From NCBI RefSeq assembly GCF_008642335.1, contig NZ_CP029191.1:682001-746000 (forward strand): DNA of 64,000 nucleotides. The letters are read 5' to 3'. Both the position numbers and the translations under genes were made by a program. The notes beneath the pieces were generated by a model that was given only the letters and a program-made list of their open reading frames with translations, was not told the DNA's origin and searched no databases. Numbering within the stretch: position 1 is the first letter of the stretch; every line of letters starts with the position of its first letter. Shown piece by piece: positions 55,998 to 64,000 of the stretch. The DNA comes from Streptomyces venezuelae (GTDB lineage Bacteria > Actinomycetota > Actinomycetes > Streptomycetales > Streptomycetaceae).

Positions 55998-58568
55998 TCA
56001 CTCGGTGGCGATGGCGCTCAGCACGTCGAGACGCGCCGCCCGCCGAGCCGGACGCAGGCCCGCCAACGCTCCCGCCGTCAGGCCCACCAGGGCGACCACG
56101 ACCAGCTGCACCGGCGGTACGGCGAACGCGAAGGCGCTCTCCGTCGTGCTGTCGGACGCCTTGACGAGCACCCACCCGAGGAAGCCGCCGAGCGCGAGCC
56201 CGCCCGCCGTGCCGAAGGCGGCGACGAGCACCGACTCCCAGCGGACCATGGCGCGCAGCTGCGCCCTGGTCTGGCCGACCGCGCGCAGCAGACCCAGCTC
56301 GCGGGTGCGTTCGTGGATGGCCAGGGTCAGCGTGTTGGCGATGCCGAGCAGCGCGATCAGCACGGCGAGGGCGAGCAGGGCGTAGACGAGGGTGAGCATC
56401 ATGTCGATGCCGCTCGCGGAGGCCTCCGCGTACTCGGAGCGGGTCTGCACGTCCGGGTTTCCGAAGTCCCGCGCCGTCGCCGCGACCGCGGCCTTGCCTT
56501 CGGCGGTGCTCACGCCGTCCTTGAACGTGACGGAGACGACCGTGTCGGAGTCCTGTATGCGGTGCGGTGCCCAGGCCTCGCGGGTGATGACGTAGTCGCC
56601 CGCGAGCTCCGACCTGCCGTAGAGCGCGCGGACCGTGAAGGTCTCCTTCTCGCCGTCGGCGAAGGCGAGTTCGGTGCGCGATCCGACCTTGAGGTCCTGC
56701 TTCTCCGCCTCCGACCTGGTGATGGCGATGCCCCGGTCGCCGAGAGCGCTCAGCGAACCCTCGACGTCGCCGAGGTCGAAGGACCGGGCGAAGGGCTTCG
56801 GGTCGGTGACGGTGAGCGCGCGGCCCTCGCCGTCGACCTCCGCGGCGCCCTTGCCGAGGCCGACGGCGGTCTCGACCTCGGGCTGCTTCGCGAGGGCCGG
56901 GGCCAGCTTCGGGCTCAGGCCGCTGCCACCCGCGCCGAAGCCGGGGGTGCTCACCGCGACGTCCCCGGCGAAGGAGCGGTTCACCGTCTGGTCCATCGTG
57001 GCCTTCAGCGAGGCGCCGAAGACCGTGAAGAGCGAGACGACGGCGACGCCGATCATCAGCGCACTCGCGGTGGCGGCCGTCCGCTTCGGGCTGCGCAGGG
57101 CGTTGCGCCGGGCGAGGCCGCCGGTGACGCCGCGCAGCCGGTCGAGGGGCCCGCCGAGAACGCGTACGGCCCGCGAGGAGGCGACCGGGCCGAGCACCAC
57201 GAAGGCGACGAGGGCGAGCACCGCTCCCCCGGCGGCGAGCCAGATGGAGGGGCTGACCAGGACGCCGGTGAGGGTGAGGCCCACGGCGGCGAGGGCGAGG
57301 CCCGTGCCGACGACGGCACGGCGGCGCGAGGCGCCGGAGTGGTCGACGGCCGTCTCGCGCAGCGCGGCGAGCGGTGCGGTGCGTCCGGCCCGTACGGCGG
57401 GCAGCAGCGCGGAGCCCAGGCAGACCAGGACACCGACGGCGAGCGGCAGCAGCATGGAGAGTGCGCTGATCACCAGGTCGCCCTCGGGAAAGGGGAATCC
57501 GATCGCCGGGAAGAGCGCCTGGAGTCCGGCGGCGACGCCGATGCCGCCCGCGAGACCCGCCGCCGACGCGATGACGGCGACGGCGCTCGCCTCGACGAGG
57601 GTCGACACCGTGACCTGACGGCGCGAGGCGCCGAGCGCGCGCAGGAGCGCGTTCTCGCGGGTGCGCTGGGCGACGACGATGGCGAAGGTGTTGTGGATGC
57701 TGAACGTGGCGACCAGCAGGGCCACTCCGGAGAACACCAGCAGGAGCGTGGTGAAGACCGAGAGGAACTGGCCGGAGATGTTCTCGGTGCTCTCCGTGGC
57801 CGATGCCTCACCGGTGATGGCCTCAACTCCCTTGGGCAGTACGGGCGTCAGCGCGTCGACGAGCTCCTGCTGACTGACGCCGGGGCCGGCCCGCACCCGG
57901 ATGGCGGAGGCTTCGCCGGGCCTCGGGGTGAGGTACTTCTCGGCGTCGGCGCGCGTCATGCCCGTGAAGGTGGTCTGCGCCATGCCGTCCTCGCCGCCGA
58001 AGGTCGCGAGGCCCACGATGCGCACCCGCACGGGGTCCGGGGTGCGCAGGGTCGTCGTGTCGCCGATCTTCAGGTTACCCGTCTCGGCGGCGCCGCGGTT
58101 GACGATGACCTCGCCCGGCCCGGACGGGGCGCGGCCTTCGGCGAGTCGGTACGCGTTCAGCTCACTGTCGTCGATCCAGTTGCCCGCGAGGGTGGGCGGG
58201 CCCTGTCCCCCGATGGGTTCGCCGTCCTTGCCGAGGAGCTGGCCCGCGCCCTGGATGTCGGGCGCGGCGGCGGCCACTTGGCCGGTCTTCTCGATCGTCT
58301 CGACGAGGTCGGTGTCGACCGGTGCGCGGGTGCCCTGAGTGTCGTCCGGGGTGGTGATGGTGGCGGCGCTGCGGACGACGGCGTCGGTGCCGCTCGTGGC
58401 ATTGCCGAACATCGTGTCGAAGCCGGCGCGCAGCGTGTCGCCCATGACGAGGGTGCCCGCGAGGAAGGCGACGCCGAGCAGGACGGCGAGGAACGTACCG
58501 GCGAAGCGCCGCCTGTGGCCGCGCAGCGAGGAGGCGCTGAGCCGTACGGCGGCGGTCAGGGAGTCCAT
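55998..58568 (-). CDS. ABC transporter permease with two FtsX domains (MacB/LolE-like)
   Basis: An 856-residue permease. The first membrane helix follows RRRFAGTFLAVLLGVAFLAGTLV, then comes a large extracytoplasmic (MacB-PCD-like) domain. The first FtsX domain is at about 260-390 (LLVFSGVALLVATFSIHNTFAIVVAQRTRENALLRALGASRRQ in pieces). A second external domain follows, and the second FtsX domain is at the C-terminus (LTLAIHERTRELGLLRAVGQTRAQLR). This duplicated form exports or extracts lipids, peptides or drugs using a partner ATPase. Its ATG overlaps the 3' end of the ATPase gene by 13 bp. Confidence 0.92.
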   Translation of the reverse strand: MDSLTAAVRLSASSLRGHRRRFAGTFLAVLLGVAFLAGTLVMGDTLRAGFDTMFGNATSGTDAVVRSAATITTPDDTQGTRAPVDTDLVETIEKTGQVAAAAPDIQGAGQLLGKDGEPIGGQGPPTLAGNWIDDSELNAYRLAEGRAPSGPGEVIVNRGAAETGNLKIGDTTTLRTPDPVRVRIVGLATFGGEDGMAQTTFTGMTRADAEKYLTPRPGEASAIRVRAGPGVSQQELVDALTPVLPKGVEAITGEASATESTENISGQFLSVFTTLLLVFSGVALLVATFSIHNTFAIVVAQRTRENALLRALGASRRQVTVSTLVEASAVAVIASAAGLAGGIGVAAGLQALFPAIGFPFPEGDLVISALSMLLPLAVGVLVCLGSALLPAVRAGRTAPLAALRETAVDHSGASRRRAVVGTGLALAAVGLTLTGVLVSPSIWLAAGGAVLALVAFVVLGPVASSRAVRVLGGPLDRLRGVTGGLARRNALRSPKRTAATASALMIGVAVVSLFTVFGASLKATMDQTVNRSFAGDVAVSTPGFGAGGSGLSPKLAPALAKQPEVETAVGLGKGAAEVDGEGRALTVTDPKPFARSFDLGDVEGSLSALGDRGIAITRSEAEKQDLKVGSRTELAFADGEKETFTVRALYGRSELAGDYVITREAWAPHRIQDSDTVVSVTFKDGVSTAEGKAAVAATARDFGNPDVQTRSEYAEASASGIDMMLTLVYALLALAVLIALLGIANTLTLAIHERTRELGLLRAVGQTRAQLRAMVRWESVLVAAFGTAGGLALGGFLGWVLVKASDSTTESAFAFAVPPVQLVVVALVGLTAGALAGLRPARRAARLDVLSAIATE

Positions 58569-59419
58569 GGCTGCGGCTCCTTCGTGCCGGGCCGCGCGCC
58601 GGGTGAGGAGGGCGGAGCGGCGGAGTGCGTGAGGGCGGGCGCGGCGGGAGCCGGCTGCCGTGCGTCGAACGCCTTCATCCGGTCCAGGACCCGGTCGGCC
58701 GTCGGGGACTCCATCCGGTCCACGAGGCGTCCGTCGGCGAGGAAGACGACCTCGTCGGCGTGGGCGGCGGCCACCGGGTCGTGCGTGACCATGACGACGG
58801 TGCGGCCCATCTGCCGTACCGCGCGGCCGAGCAGGTTCAGGACCTCCTCGCCGGAGCGCGAGTCGAGGTTGCCGGTCGGTTCGTCGGCGAAGACGACGTC
58901 GGGGCGTCCGGCGAACGCCCGTGCCACGGCGACGCGTTGCTGCTGGCCACCGGAGAGTTCGGCGGGCCGGTGGTGGAGCCGGTCGCGGAGGCCGACGACA
59001 TCGATGAGGGCGTCGGCCCACTCACGGTCGCCGCGAACTCCGGCGAGGTCCAGGGGCAGGGTGATGTTCTCGGCGACGGTCAGCGTCGGCACGAGGTTGA
59101 ATGCCTGGAAGACGAAGCCGACGCGGTCGCGCCGCAGCAGGGTGAGACGTCGGTCGTCCAGCTTCCCGAGCTCCGTGTCACCGATGTACGCGGCGCCCGA
59201 GGTGAGTGTGTCCAGGCCCGCCGCGCAGTGCATCAGGGTGGACTTGCCGGACCCGGACGGGCCCATGATCGCGGTGAAGTGTCCGGCACCGAACTCGACG
59301 CTCACCCCGTCCAGGGCCCGTACGGCGGTGTCCCCGCTCCCGTACACCTTCACGGCGGCGGCGACGCGGGCGGCGCCGGTGTCCACAGGCCTCGCGGCCC
59401 GTCCGGTGGCGGTGCTCAT
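58556..59419 (-). CDS. ABC transporter ATP-binding protein
   Basis: A 287-residue ATPase of the MacB/LolD group. Walker A is IMGPSGSGKSTLMH near 55, the Q-loop VGFVFQAFNLVPTLTV, the signature AELSGGQQQRVAVARAF, Walker B DVVFADEPTGNLDSRSG, and the switch VMVTHDPVAAAHAD. A Pro/Ala-rich tail of about 40 residues follows the fold. It energises the FtsX-type permease encoded next. The start overlaps the stop of the SHOCT gene (ATGA), so the three genes form a coupled operon. Confidence 0.95.
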   Translation of the reverse strand: MSTATGRAARPVDTGAARVAAAVKVYGSGDTAVRALDGVSVEFGAGHFTAIMGPSGSGKSTLMHCAAGLDTLTSGAAYIGDTELGKLDDRRLTLLRRDRVGFVFQAFNLVPTLTVAENITLPLDLAGVRGDREWADALIDVVGLRDRLHHRPAELSGGQQQRVAVARAFAGRPDVVFADEPTGNLDSRSGEEVLNLLGRAVRQMGRTVVMVTHDPVAAAHADEVVFLADGRLVDRMESPTADRVLDRMKAFDARQPAPAAPALTHSAAPPSSPGARPGTKEPQPWTP

Positions 59420-59736
59420 GCCGGGCCGCCCTTCGAGGTGCGGCCGAACTCCTCGTTGAGGACGGTCAGCCTGCGCCAGTACTCGTCCTCGTCGATCTCG
59501 CCGGAGGCGAAGCGGCGGCCGAGCACGGCGATGGGCGAGTTCTCGTCGACGGCGGTGTGCCCGGCGTGCCCCAGGGGCCCGGCGGGTCCGCCCATCCCCC
59601 GGAACGGGCCGCGGCGGCCGCGCCACACGGTGCGGCGGAGCAGGGTGAAGGCGCCGACGACGACGGCCGCCCAGATCAGCGGGAAGAACAGGATCCACGG
59701 GCCGGGCCCACCGTCCCAGTGCGCCAGGGTCTGCAT
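59416..59736 (-). CDS. SHOCT-domain small membrane protein
   Basis: A 106-residue protein. One membrane helix (WILFFPLIWAAVVVGAFTLL) is followed by a basic/Gly-rich linker and a C-terminal SHOCT motif, AVLGRRFASGEIDEDEYWRRLTVL. SHOCT motifs help oligomerise membrane proteins. It is the first gene of the operon and overlaps the ATPase start by 4 nt, so it may be a regulatory or stabilising subunit. Divergent from the TetR gene across the palindrome at 59896-59917. Confidence 0.88.
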   Translation of the reverse strand: MQTLAHWDGGPGPWILFFPLIWAAVVVGAFTLLRRTVWRGRRGPFRGMGGPAGPLGHAGHTAVDENSPIAVLGRRFASGEIDEDEYWRRLTVLNEEFGRTSKGGPA

Positions 59737-59895
59737 CTGAACTCATCTCCTCCGAAGCGGTTTCTGCGATGCCTCCAACCTCGCCCCGGGGGTGCCCTCA
59801 CGTCGTCGTACGGCCAGCGGCACCGCGCGTACCACCGCGGGAGTACACCGGACCGCCGCGGATACGCCCGATCCGATCGCACGGCCACTGGATCT

Positions 59896-59917
59896 CTGTA
59901 CCTACTAGTATGTACAG
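59896..59917. promoter_or_regulatory. near-perfect palindromic TetR operator
   Basis: CTGTAC (59896-59901) and GTACAG (59912-59917) flank TACTAGTA (59903-59910), itself palindromic. Only one base pair of the 22 breaks symmetry. It ends 7 bp before the TetR start and lies 160 bp from the divergent SHOCT-ABC operon. Confidence 0.8.
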
Positions 59918-59924
59918 TGGCTTC

Positions 59925-60503
59925 ATGAGCACTCCGGAGCGTCTGATCGAGTCCACCCGCGAGCTGCTGTGGGAGCGGGGGTACGTCGGCACGAGCCCCA
60001 AGGCCATCCAGCAGCACGCGGGCGCGGGCCAGGGCAGCATGTACCACCACTTCGCCGGCAAGCCCGACCTCGCGCTCGCCGCGATCCGACGTACCGCCGA
60101 GGAGATGCGCGCCACGGCCGAGGCGGTCCTGGGCGGCGACGGACCGGCGTACGCGCGCATCGAGTCGTATCTGCTGCGCGAGCGCGACGTGCTGAGGGGC
60201 TGCCCGGTCGGGCGGCTCACGATGGATCCGGACGTCATCGCCAGTGACGAGCTGCGCGCACCCGTCACCGAGACCCTCGACTGGCTGCGCGACCGGATCG
60301 CCGGAATCGTCGAAGAGGGGCGCGCCCAGGGCGAGTTCACGGACGCGCTCGTTCCGCAGGACATCGCGTCGACGGTCGTCGCGACGGTGCAGGGCGGCTA
60401 CGTCCTTGCGCGGTCGTCCGGTTCGCCGGCCGCGTTCGACACGGCGGTGCGGGGACTGCTCGCGCTGCTCGCGGCGGCCCGCACTTCCGCCGCCCGCTCC
60501 TGA
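59925..60503 (+). CDS. TetR-family regulator
   Basis: A 192-residue repressor. The N-terminal helix-turn-helix is RLIESTRELLWERGYVGTSPKAI with GSMYHHFAGKPDLALAAI, and the C-terminal ligand domain shows RDVLRGCPVGRLTMDPDVIAS and AQGEFTDALVPQDIASTVVATVQGGYVLAR, the pattern of the LmrA/YxaF-like C-terminal group. The palindrome at 59896-59917 overlaps its promoter, implying autoregulation. The cupin, DUF4865 and amidohydrolase genes follow on the same strand with short gaps and are likely in its operon. The ATG at 59925 lacks a clear ribosome site; it may be near-leaderless. Confidence 0.92.
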   Translation: MSTPERLIESTRELLWERGYVGTSPKAIQQHAGAGQGSMYHHFAGKPDLALAAIRRTAEEMRATAEAVLGGDGPAYARIESYLLRERDVLRGCPVGRLTMDPDVIASDELRAPVTETLDWLRDRIAGIVEEGRAQGEFTDALVPQDIASTVVATVQGGYVLARSSGSPAAFDTAVRGLLALLAAARTSAARS

Positions 60504-60529
60504 ACCCAGTCGACCTTCGCCCAATAAGG

Positions 60530-60937
60530 ATGCGTACGTTGCACATCACCCGGAACCGGCCCGACACCCTGCGGGGACCCGCCGAGAACTTCACCGGCAC
60601 CGTCTGGCTCGACGAGATAGCCGCGCCCGACGCCCCGTCCCGCCTGCGCATGTTCACCGTCCACTTCGCCCCCGGCGCCCGCACGGCCTGGCACCGCCAC
60701 CCGCACGGCCAGGTCCTGCACGTGACCGAGGGCGAGGGGCTCGTGCAGCGCGAGGGCGGCCCGGTCGAGCCGATCAGGGCCGGTGACACGGTGTGGATCG
60801 AGCCCGGCGAGTCGCACTGGCACGGCGCGGGACCGCGCACGTTCATGACGCACCTGGCCGTGGTCGAGGCGGCGGCCGACGGCACGACGACCGAGTGGGG
60901 CGACCTGGTCGACACCCACGACTGCGCCGCCGCCTGA
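60530..60937 (+). CDS. single-domain cupin protein
   Basis: A 135-residue cupin. The first metal motif is FAPGARTAWHRHPHGQVLHVTEGEG and the second PIRAGDTVWIEPGESHWHGAG, giving His ligands HRHPH, Glu and the HWH histidine. Such proteins are small dioxygenases, isomerases or sensors. It starts 26 bp after the TetR gene and is the probable first target in the TetR operon. AAGG lies directly before the ATG, which is tight spacing. Confidence 0.88.
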   Translation: MRTLHITRNRPDTLRGPAENFTGTVWLDEIAAPDAPSRLRMFTVHFAPGARTAWHRHPHGQVLHVTEGEGLVQREGGPVEPIRAGDTVWIEPGESHWHGAGPRTFMTHLAVVEAAADGTTTEWGDLVDTHDCAAA

Positions 60938-60961
60938 GCCCGCCGCGGAAGGGAGTACGCG

Positions 60962-61546
60962 ATGCATGCGATGCAGTACGAGATCACCCTGCCCGCCGAC
61001 TACGACATGGGGGTCATCCGCCACCGGGTCGAGTCGAAGGGCCACCTCCTGGACGACTTTCCCGGTCTCGGTTTCAAGGCGTACCTGATGCGGGAGCGCG
61101 GCAAGGACGACTCGCCGGTGAACCAGTACGCACCGTTCTACCTGTGGAACACGGCCGAGGGCATGAACGCGTTCCTCTGGGGGCCCGGATTCCGGGGGCT
61201 GAGCGAGGACTTCGGGCGGCCGGTGGTGCAGCACTGGACGACCCTCGCGTACGAGGAGGGGCCCGCGTCGGGAGCCGTGCCGAGGACCGCCGTCCGCCGT
61301 CGGCAGCGCATCCCGGAGGCGACGCCCCTGCCGGGACTCGCGGCCGAACTCGCCGCGGAGGCGGGCCGCTCGGCGCGGACCGAGGGAGCGGTGAGCGCGC
61401 TGACCGCGGTCGATCCGCGGGCCTGGGAGGCCGTGCACTTCTCGCTCTGGGAGAGTGATGCGCCGCAGGGGGTCGGTGACGTCTTCCAGGTGCTGCACGT
61501 CTCGGCGCCGGAGCGGGGCGACCTGCGCCGGGGGCGGCAGTGGTGA
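60962..61546 (+). CDS. DUF4865-family protein
   Basis: A 194-residue protein starting MQYEITLPADYDMGVIRHRV and containing LLDDFPGLGFKAYLMRERGKDDSP, then APFYLWNTAEGMNAFLWGPGFRGL and WTTLAYEEGP. This is the DUF4865 pattern, a ferredoxin-like-fold family with unknown chemistry, often found beside TetR regulators and cupins. GGAAGGGAG precedes the ATG. The last bases overlap the next gene (GTGA), so the two are translationally coupled. Confidence 0.88.
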   Translation: MHAMQYEITLPADYDMGVIRHRVESKGHLLDDFPGLGFKAYLMRERGKDDSPVNQYAPFYLWNTAEGMNAFLWGPGFRGLSEDFGRPVVQHWTTLAYEEGPASGAVPRTAVRRRQRIPEATPLPGLAAELAAEAGRSARTEGAVSALTAVDPRAWEAVHFSLWESDAPQGVGDVFQVLHVSAPERGDLRRGRQW

Positions 61547-62493
61547 GCGGGTCCGAGCGGATGCGGGCGGCTGCCCCGGCGGTTCATCGGGTCCGTACGG
61601 TCCTCGGGGATGCCTCACCCGAAGCTCTCGGCGTCTGCGACGCCCATGACCACCTCTTCCTGCGCAGCCCTCGACTCCCGGGCCAGGAGCTGGATTCGCC
61701 CTCCGCAGCGGCGGCGGAACTGGCCGCGTTCCGTGAGGCGGGCGGGCAGAGCGTCATCCAGTGGACGCCCCACGGGATGGGCCGCCGCGCCGAACTGCTG
61801 CCGGAGCTGTCGAAGGCGTCGGGGGCCCGGGTCGTCGCGGCGACGGGGCTGCATCAAGCGGTCCACTACAGCGCGGAGACGCTGGACCGGCTGCGCGCGG
61901 ACGGCCTCGCGGCGCTCTTCGTCCGCGAACTCACCGAAGGCATCGGGGAGTCCGGGGTGCGGGCGGGACTCATCAAGGTCGCGGGCGGGTTCCACGGCCT
62001 CGACGCGCACGCCCGCTGGACCATGACGGCGGCGGCCGAGGCGCACCACGCCACGGGCGCGCCCATCACCGTCCACCTGGAGCTGGGCACGGGCGCGCTC
62101 GACGTGCTCGACCTGCTCTGCGGCGAGTGCGGCGTACCGCCGCACCGCGTCGTCCTCGGCCACCTCAACCGCTCCCCCGACCTCACCGCCCACCTCCAGG
62201 CCGCCGAGTCGGGCGCGTATCTGGCCCTGGACGGCCCCTCCCGCGCCCACCACGCCACGGACTGGCGCATGCCGGACGCGGTGCGGGCGCTGGCCGACGC
62301 GGGGTTCGGCGACCGCCTGCTCCTGGGCGGCGACACGACGACGTCGGGGGCGCGGTCGGTGCACGGCGGCCCCGGCATGCCGTATCTGCTGCGGCGGGTG
62401 CGCCCGCGGCTCGCGACCGCCGTGGGCGATGAGCTGGTGGAGCAGATCCTGACGGTGAACCCGGGGCGGGCTTTCGGGGTGGACTGGGCTTAG
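61543..62493 (+). CDS. phosphotriesterase-like/amidohydrolase-type metal hydrolase
   Basis: About 316 residues with the TIM-barrel metal-hydrolase pattern of phosphotriesterase homologues. Metal motif CDAHDHLFLRSP is near 30, VVAATGLHQAVHYS follows, then a Lys-containing strand RAGLIKVAGGFHG, a His strand PITVHLELGTGALDVLD, HRVVLGHLNRSPDL, and the final Asp in RLLLGGDTTTSGARS. Substrate is unknown; lactonase or ester hydrolase are typical. GTG at 61543 overlaps the DUF4865 stop; GTG at 61540 is equivalent. It ends the TetR-cupin-DUF4865 cluster. Confidence 0.85.
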   Translation: MSGSERMRAAAPAVHRVRTVLGDASPEALGVCDAHDHLFLRSPRLPGQELDSPSAAAAELAAFREAGGQSVIQWTPHGMGRRAELLPELSKASGARVVAATGLHQAVHYSAETLDRLRADGLAALFVRELTEGIGESGVRAGLIKVAGGFHGLDAHARWTMTAAAEAHHATGAPITVHLELGTGALDVLDLLCGECGVPPHRVVLGHLNRSPDLTAHLQAAESGAYLALDGPSRAHHATDWRMPDAVRALADAGFGDRLLLGGDTTTSGARSVHGGPGMPYLLRRVRPRLATAVGDELVEQILTVNPGRAFGVDWA

Positions 62494-62555
62494 GGACGTC
62501 GGCTTCAGCAAGGACGCCAGGGACGCCCGGGGACATCGCGTATTGCACTGGGCGT

Positions 62556-62567
62556 TCCAAAACCTGT
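62556..62567. promoter_or_regulatory. shared 12-bp element before the TetR gene
   Basis: TCCAAAACCTGT, 13 bp upstream of the TetR start at 62580, occurs again at 63263-63274 before the MFS gene. The repetition in both promoters marks it as a likely half or full operator for this TetR. Confidence 0.6.
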
Positions 62568-62579
62568 ACCGTCCTGCAC

Positions 62580-63179
62580 ATGGCCCGACCGAGGAGTTTC
62601 GACGAGGAGCGGGCCCTGGACGCGGCGATGCATGCCTTCTGGGCGAACGGCTACGAAGCCACCTCGACCCAGGACCTGTGCGAAGCCACCGGCCTGGGCC
62701 GCAGCAGCATCTACAACACGTTCACCAGCAAGCACGACCTGTTCCGGCGCGCCCTGACCCGGTACATGGACGGCATGAACGCCGGCCAGCTCCAGATCCT
62801 CGAAGACGTCGAGCGACCGGCGGCGGAGCGCGTGCGCGCACTGTTCGACCGGGTCATCGAAGGCGAGTTCCAGCAGCGCAGGGACGGCCACAGCATCGGC
62901 TGCCTCACGGTCAACACCACGGTCGAGCTCGCCGGGCGCGACCCGGAGGCCGCCGCACTGCTGGAGCGGGACCTCGCCGCGCGGCTCGCCGCTCTCGGCA
63001 CCACGATCCGCGCCGGCCAGCAGGACGGCGACATCACGTCCGGACGCGACGCGGACACGCTCGCCCGTTACGTCAACGCCGTCATCGGCGGCATGCGGGT
63101 CTCCGCGCAGGGCGGCGCCGACCGGGCGACGCTCCAGGCGATCGCCGACACGGCGATGGACGCGCTCACGGGTCTCTAG
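62580..63179 (+). CDS. TetR-family regulator next to an MFS transporter
   Basis: A 199-residue TetR repressor: MARPRSFDEERALDAAMHAF, helix-turn-helix YEATSTQDLCEATGLGRSSIYNTFTSKHDL (positions about 25-54), and C-terminal ligand domain with RDGHSIGCLTVNTTVELAG and ARYVNAVIGGMRVSAQGGADR. The SIGCLTVN piece is typical of TetR proteins that control efflux pumps or redox genes. The MFS gene begins 114 bp after its stop on the same strand, and both promoters share TCCAAAACCTGT. Confidence 0.92.
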   Translation: MARPRSFDEERALDAAMHAFWANGYEATSTQDLCEATGLGRSSIYNTFTSKHDLFRRALTRYMDGMNAGQLQILEDVERPAAERVRALFDRVIEGEFQQRRDGHSIGCLTVNTTVELAGRDPEAAALLERDLAARLAALGTTIRAGQQDGDITSGRDADTLARYVNAVIGGMRVSAQGGADRATLQAIADTAMDALTGL

Positions 63180-63262
63180 CGGCACCGCACTTCCCCGCTT
63201 CTTGCACCTCGGCTCATCGCACCCTCTCGCACCCCGTCATGCCCTATTTCTGTACTGATCTA

Positions 63263-63274
63263 TCCAAAACCTGT
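63263..63274. promoter_or_regulatory. shared 12-bp element before the MFS gene
   Basis: TCCAAAACCTGT lies 19 bp upstream of the MFS start and is identical to 62556-62567. Confidence 0.6.
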
Positions 63275-63293
63275 CCGACAGGAGTACTCCGTC

Positions 63294-64000
63294 ATGCCTC
63301 GCGCCGTATACGTACTAGCACTCGGCATCTTCGCCATGGTGACCAGCGAATTCGTGGTCGCGGGACTGATGCAGCAGATGGCGGACGGTCTGGACGCCAC
63401 GATCCCCGAGATCGGCTATCTCATCACCGCCTTCGCCGCGGCGATGGCACTCGGCGGGCCGCTCCTCACCGTCGCCGTGCTGAGGATGCGTCAGAAGTCG
63501 GCTCTGATGCTGCTGTTCGGCGTCTTCCTCGCGGGCAACGTGCTCGCCGCCCTCGCCCCCGACTACCGCACCATGCTGGTGGCCCGCGTCCTCACCGGTA
63601 TCGCGTCGCAGGCGTTCTTCGGCGCCTCCATCTCGCTGGCCTCCCGGATCACCCGGCCCGAAGTGCGCGGCCGCGCCGTGGCGGTGGCCCTGAACGGGCT
63701 GATGCTGGGCACACTCCTCGGGCTGCCGTTCGCCACGGTCGTCGGTGAACACCTGGGCTGGCGCGCCGCGTTCTGGGCGATCACCGCGCTCACCGTACTC
63801 GCCGCGGCGGCCACGCTCGTCGGCGTACCGAGCGCGGACGGCGAGAGCGAGGAGCACAGCGGCCTCCGCAAGGAGCTGGGTGCCTTCCGCAGCCCCCGGC
63901 TGTGGCTCACCCTCACCACCAGCACGTTCGTGATCGGCGCGACCTTCTCCGCGTTCAGCTACCTCAACCCGATCCTCACCGAGCTCACGGGCTTCTCCAC
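63294..64000 (+). CDS. MFS transporter, DHA1-type (partial, runs off the window)
   Basis: The first 235 residues of a major facilitator. Membrane helices begin at PRAVYVLALGIFAMVTSEFVVAG. The motif-A region between helices 2 and 3 reads LTVAVLRMRQKSALM, and the helix 5 region NGLMLGTLLGLPFATVVGE matches motif C-like patterns of drug:H+ antiporters (12-helix DHA1, CmlA/AraJ type). The substrate is unknown; drug or sugar efflux is typical. AGGAG lies 9 nt before the ATG. Control by the adjacent TetR is likely from the shared promoter element. Confidence 0.92.
   Translation, partial: MPRAVYVLALGIFAMVTSEFVVAGLMQQMADGLDATIPEIGYLITAFAAAMALGGPLLTVAVLRMRQKSALMLLFGVFLAGNVLAALAPDYRTMLVARVLTGIASQAFFGASISLASRITRPEVRGRAVAVALNGLMLGTLLGLPFATVVGEHLGWRAAFWAITALTVLAAAATLVGVPSADGESEEHSGLRKELGAFRSPRLWLTLTTSTFVIGATFSAFSYLNPILTELTGFS

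Noticed and set aside
56313..59459. A 1048-codon plus-strand open frame
   Set aside because: Antisense to the ABC operon; Gly/Glu/Asp/Arg-rich low-complexity translation.

Overview
This is a high-GC chromosomal stretch (mostly about 70% G+C, strong G/C in third codon positions, many GTG starts) whose gene content points to Streptomyces or a close relative: a LuxR/AAA regulator, a DUF742 protein, TerD and Rv1733c-type proteins, an RsbW-like ATPase, PadR/TetR/DeoR regulators, a GH75 chitosanase and a DhaKLM operon. About 52 genes are supported. No tRNA, rRNA or CRISPR array was seen. Both edges cut genes: a PLP enzyme at the left and an MFS transporter at the right.

Layout. 1-6413 holds the PLP enzyme with a small upstream gene, a small membrane protein, a DUF1801-type protein, a giant LuxR/AAA regulator with an internal hexapeptide repeat, and a sarcosine/dimethylglycine-type methyltransferase. 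6889-9256 holds a small membrane protein, a zinc-finger/HTH regulator, a DUF742 protein and a small unknown protein.

9296-23723 is the most unusual part. Two 54-bp identical direct repeats bracket a wrecked tyrosine integrase and a minus-strand operon of three very large secreted proteins (FG-GAP, then LamG/DNRLRE, then RHS/YD-repeat with a Hint and a C-terminal HNH nuclease). A DUF4262 gene follows 13 bp after the nuclease end and is a good candidate immunity gene. The right repeat is the leader of dhaK; the left one is followed by a diverged copy of the dhaK ribosome site and start. It reads as a polymorphic-toxin island lying upstream of dhaKLM.

23748-38398 is metabolic and regulatory: dhaKLM, a GH75 chitosanase, an FN3 lipoprotein, PadR with a divergent SnoaL-like gene and a nested palindromic operator, a cell-surface protein, a frameshifted small gene, a fadH-padR operon with a palindromic operator, ogt, alkB overlapping phosphoketolase, an RsmC/RlmG-type methyltransferase and a Nudix hydrolase. 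38485-49504 is rich in envelope functions: Lnt, a Wzy_C-type membrane protein, a PH-like membrane protein, a Glu/Asp racemase-like protein, an HpnB-type glycosyltransferase, a double TerD protein, a Rv1733c-type protein and a beta-helix/AAA fusion. 49464-64000 has a membrane-bound putative serine hydrolase, a DeoR regulator, an SRPBCC protein, a Cds1-type cysteine-metabolising enzyme, an RsbW-like ATPase, a SHOCT-ABC operon, a TetR-cupin-DUF4865-amidohydrolase cluster with a palindromic operator, and a TetR/MFS pair sharing a 12-bp element.
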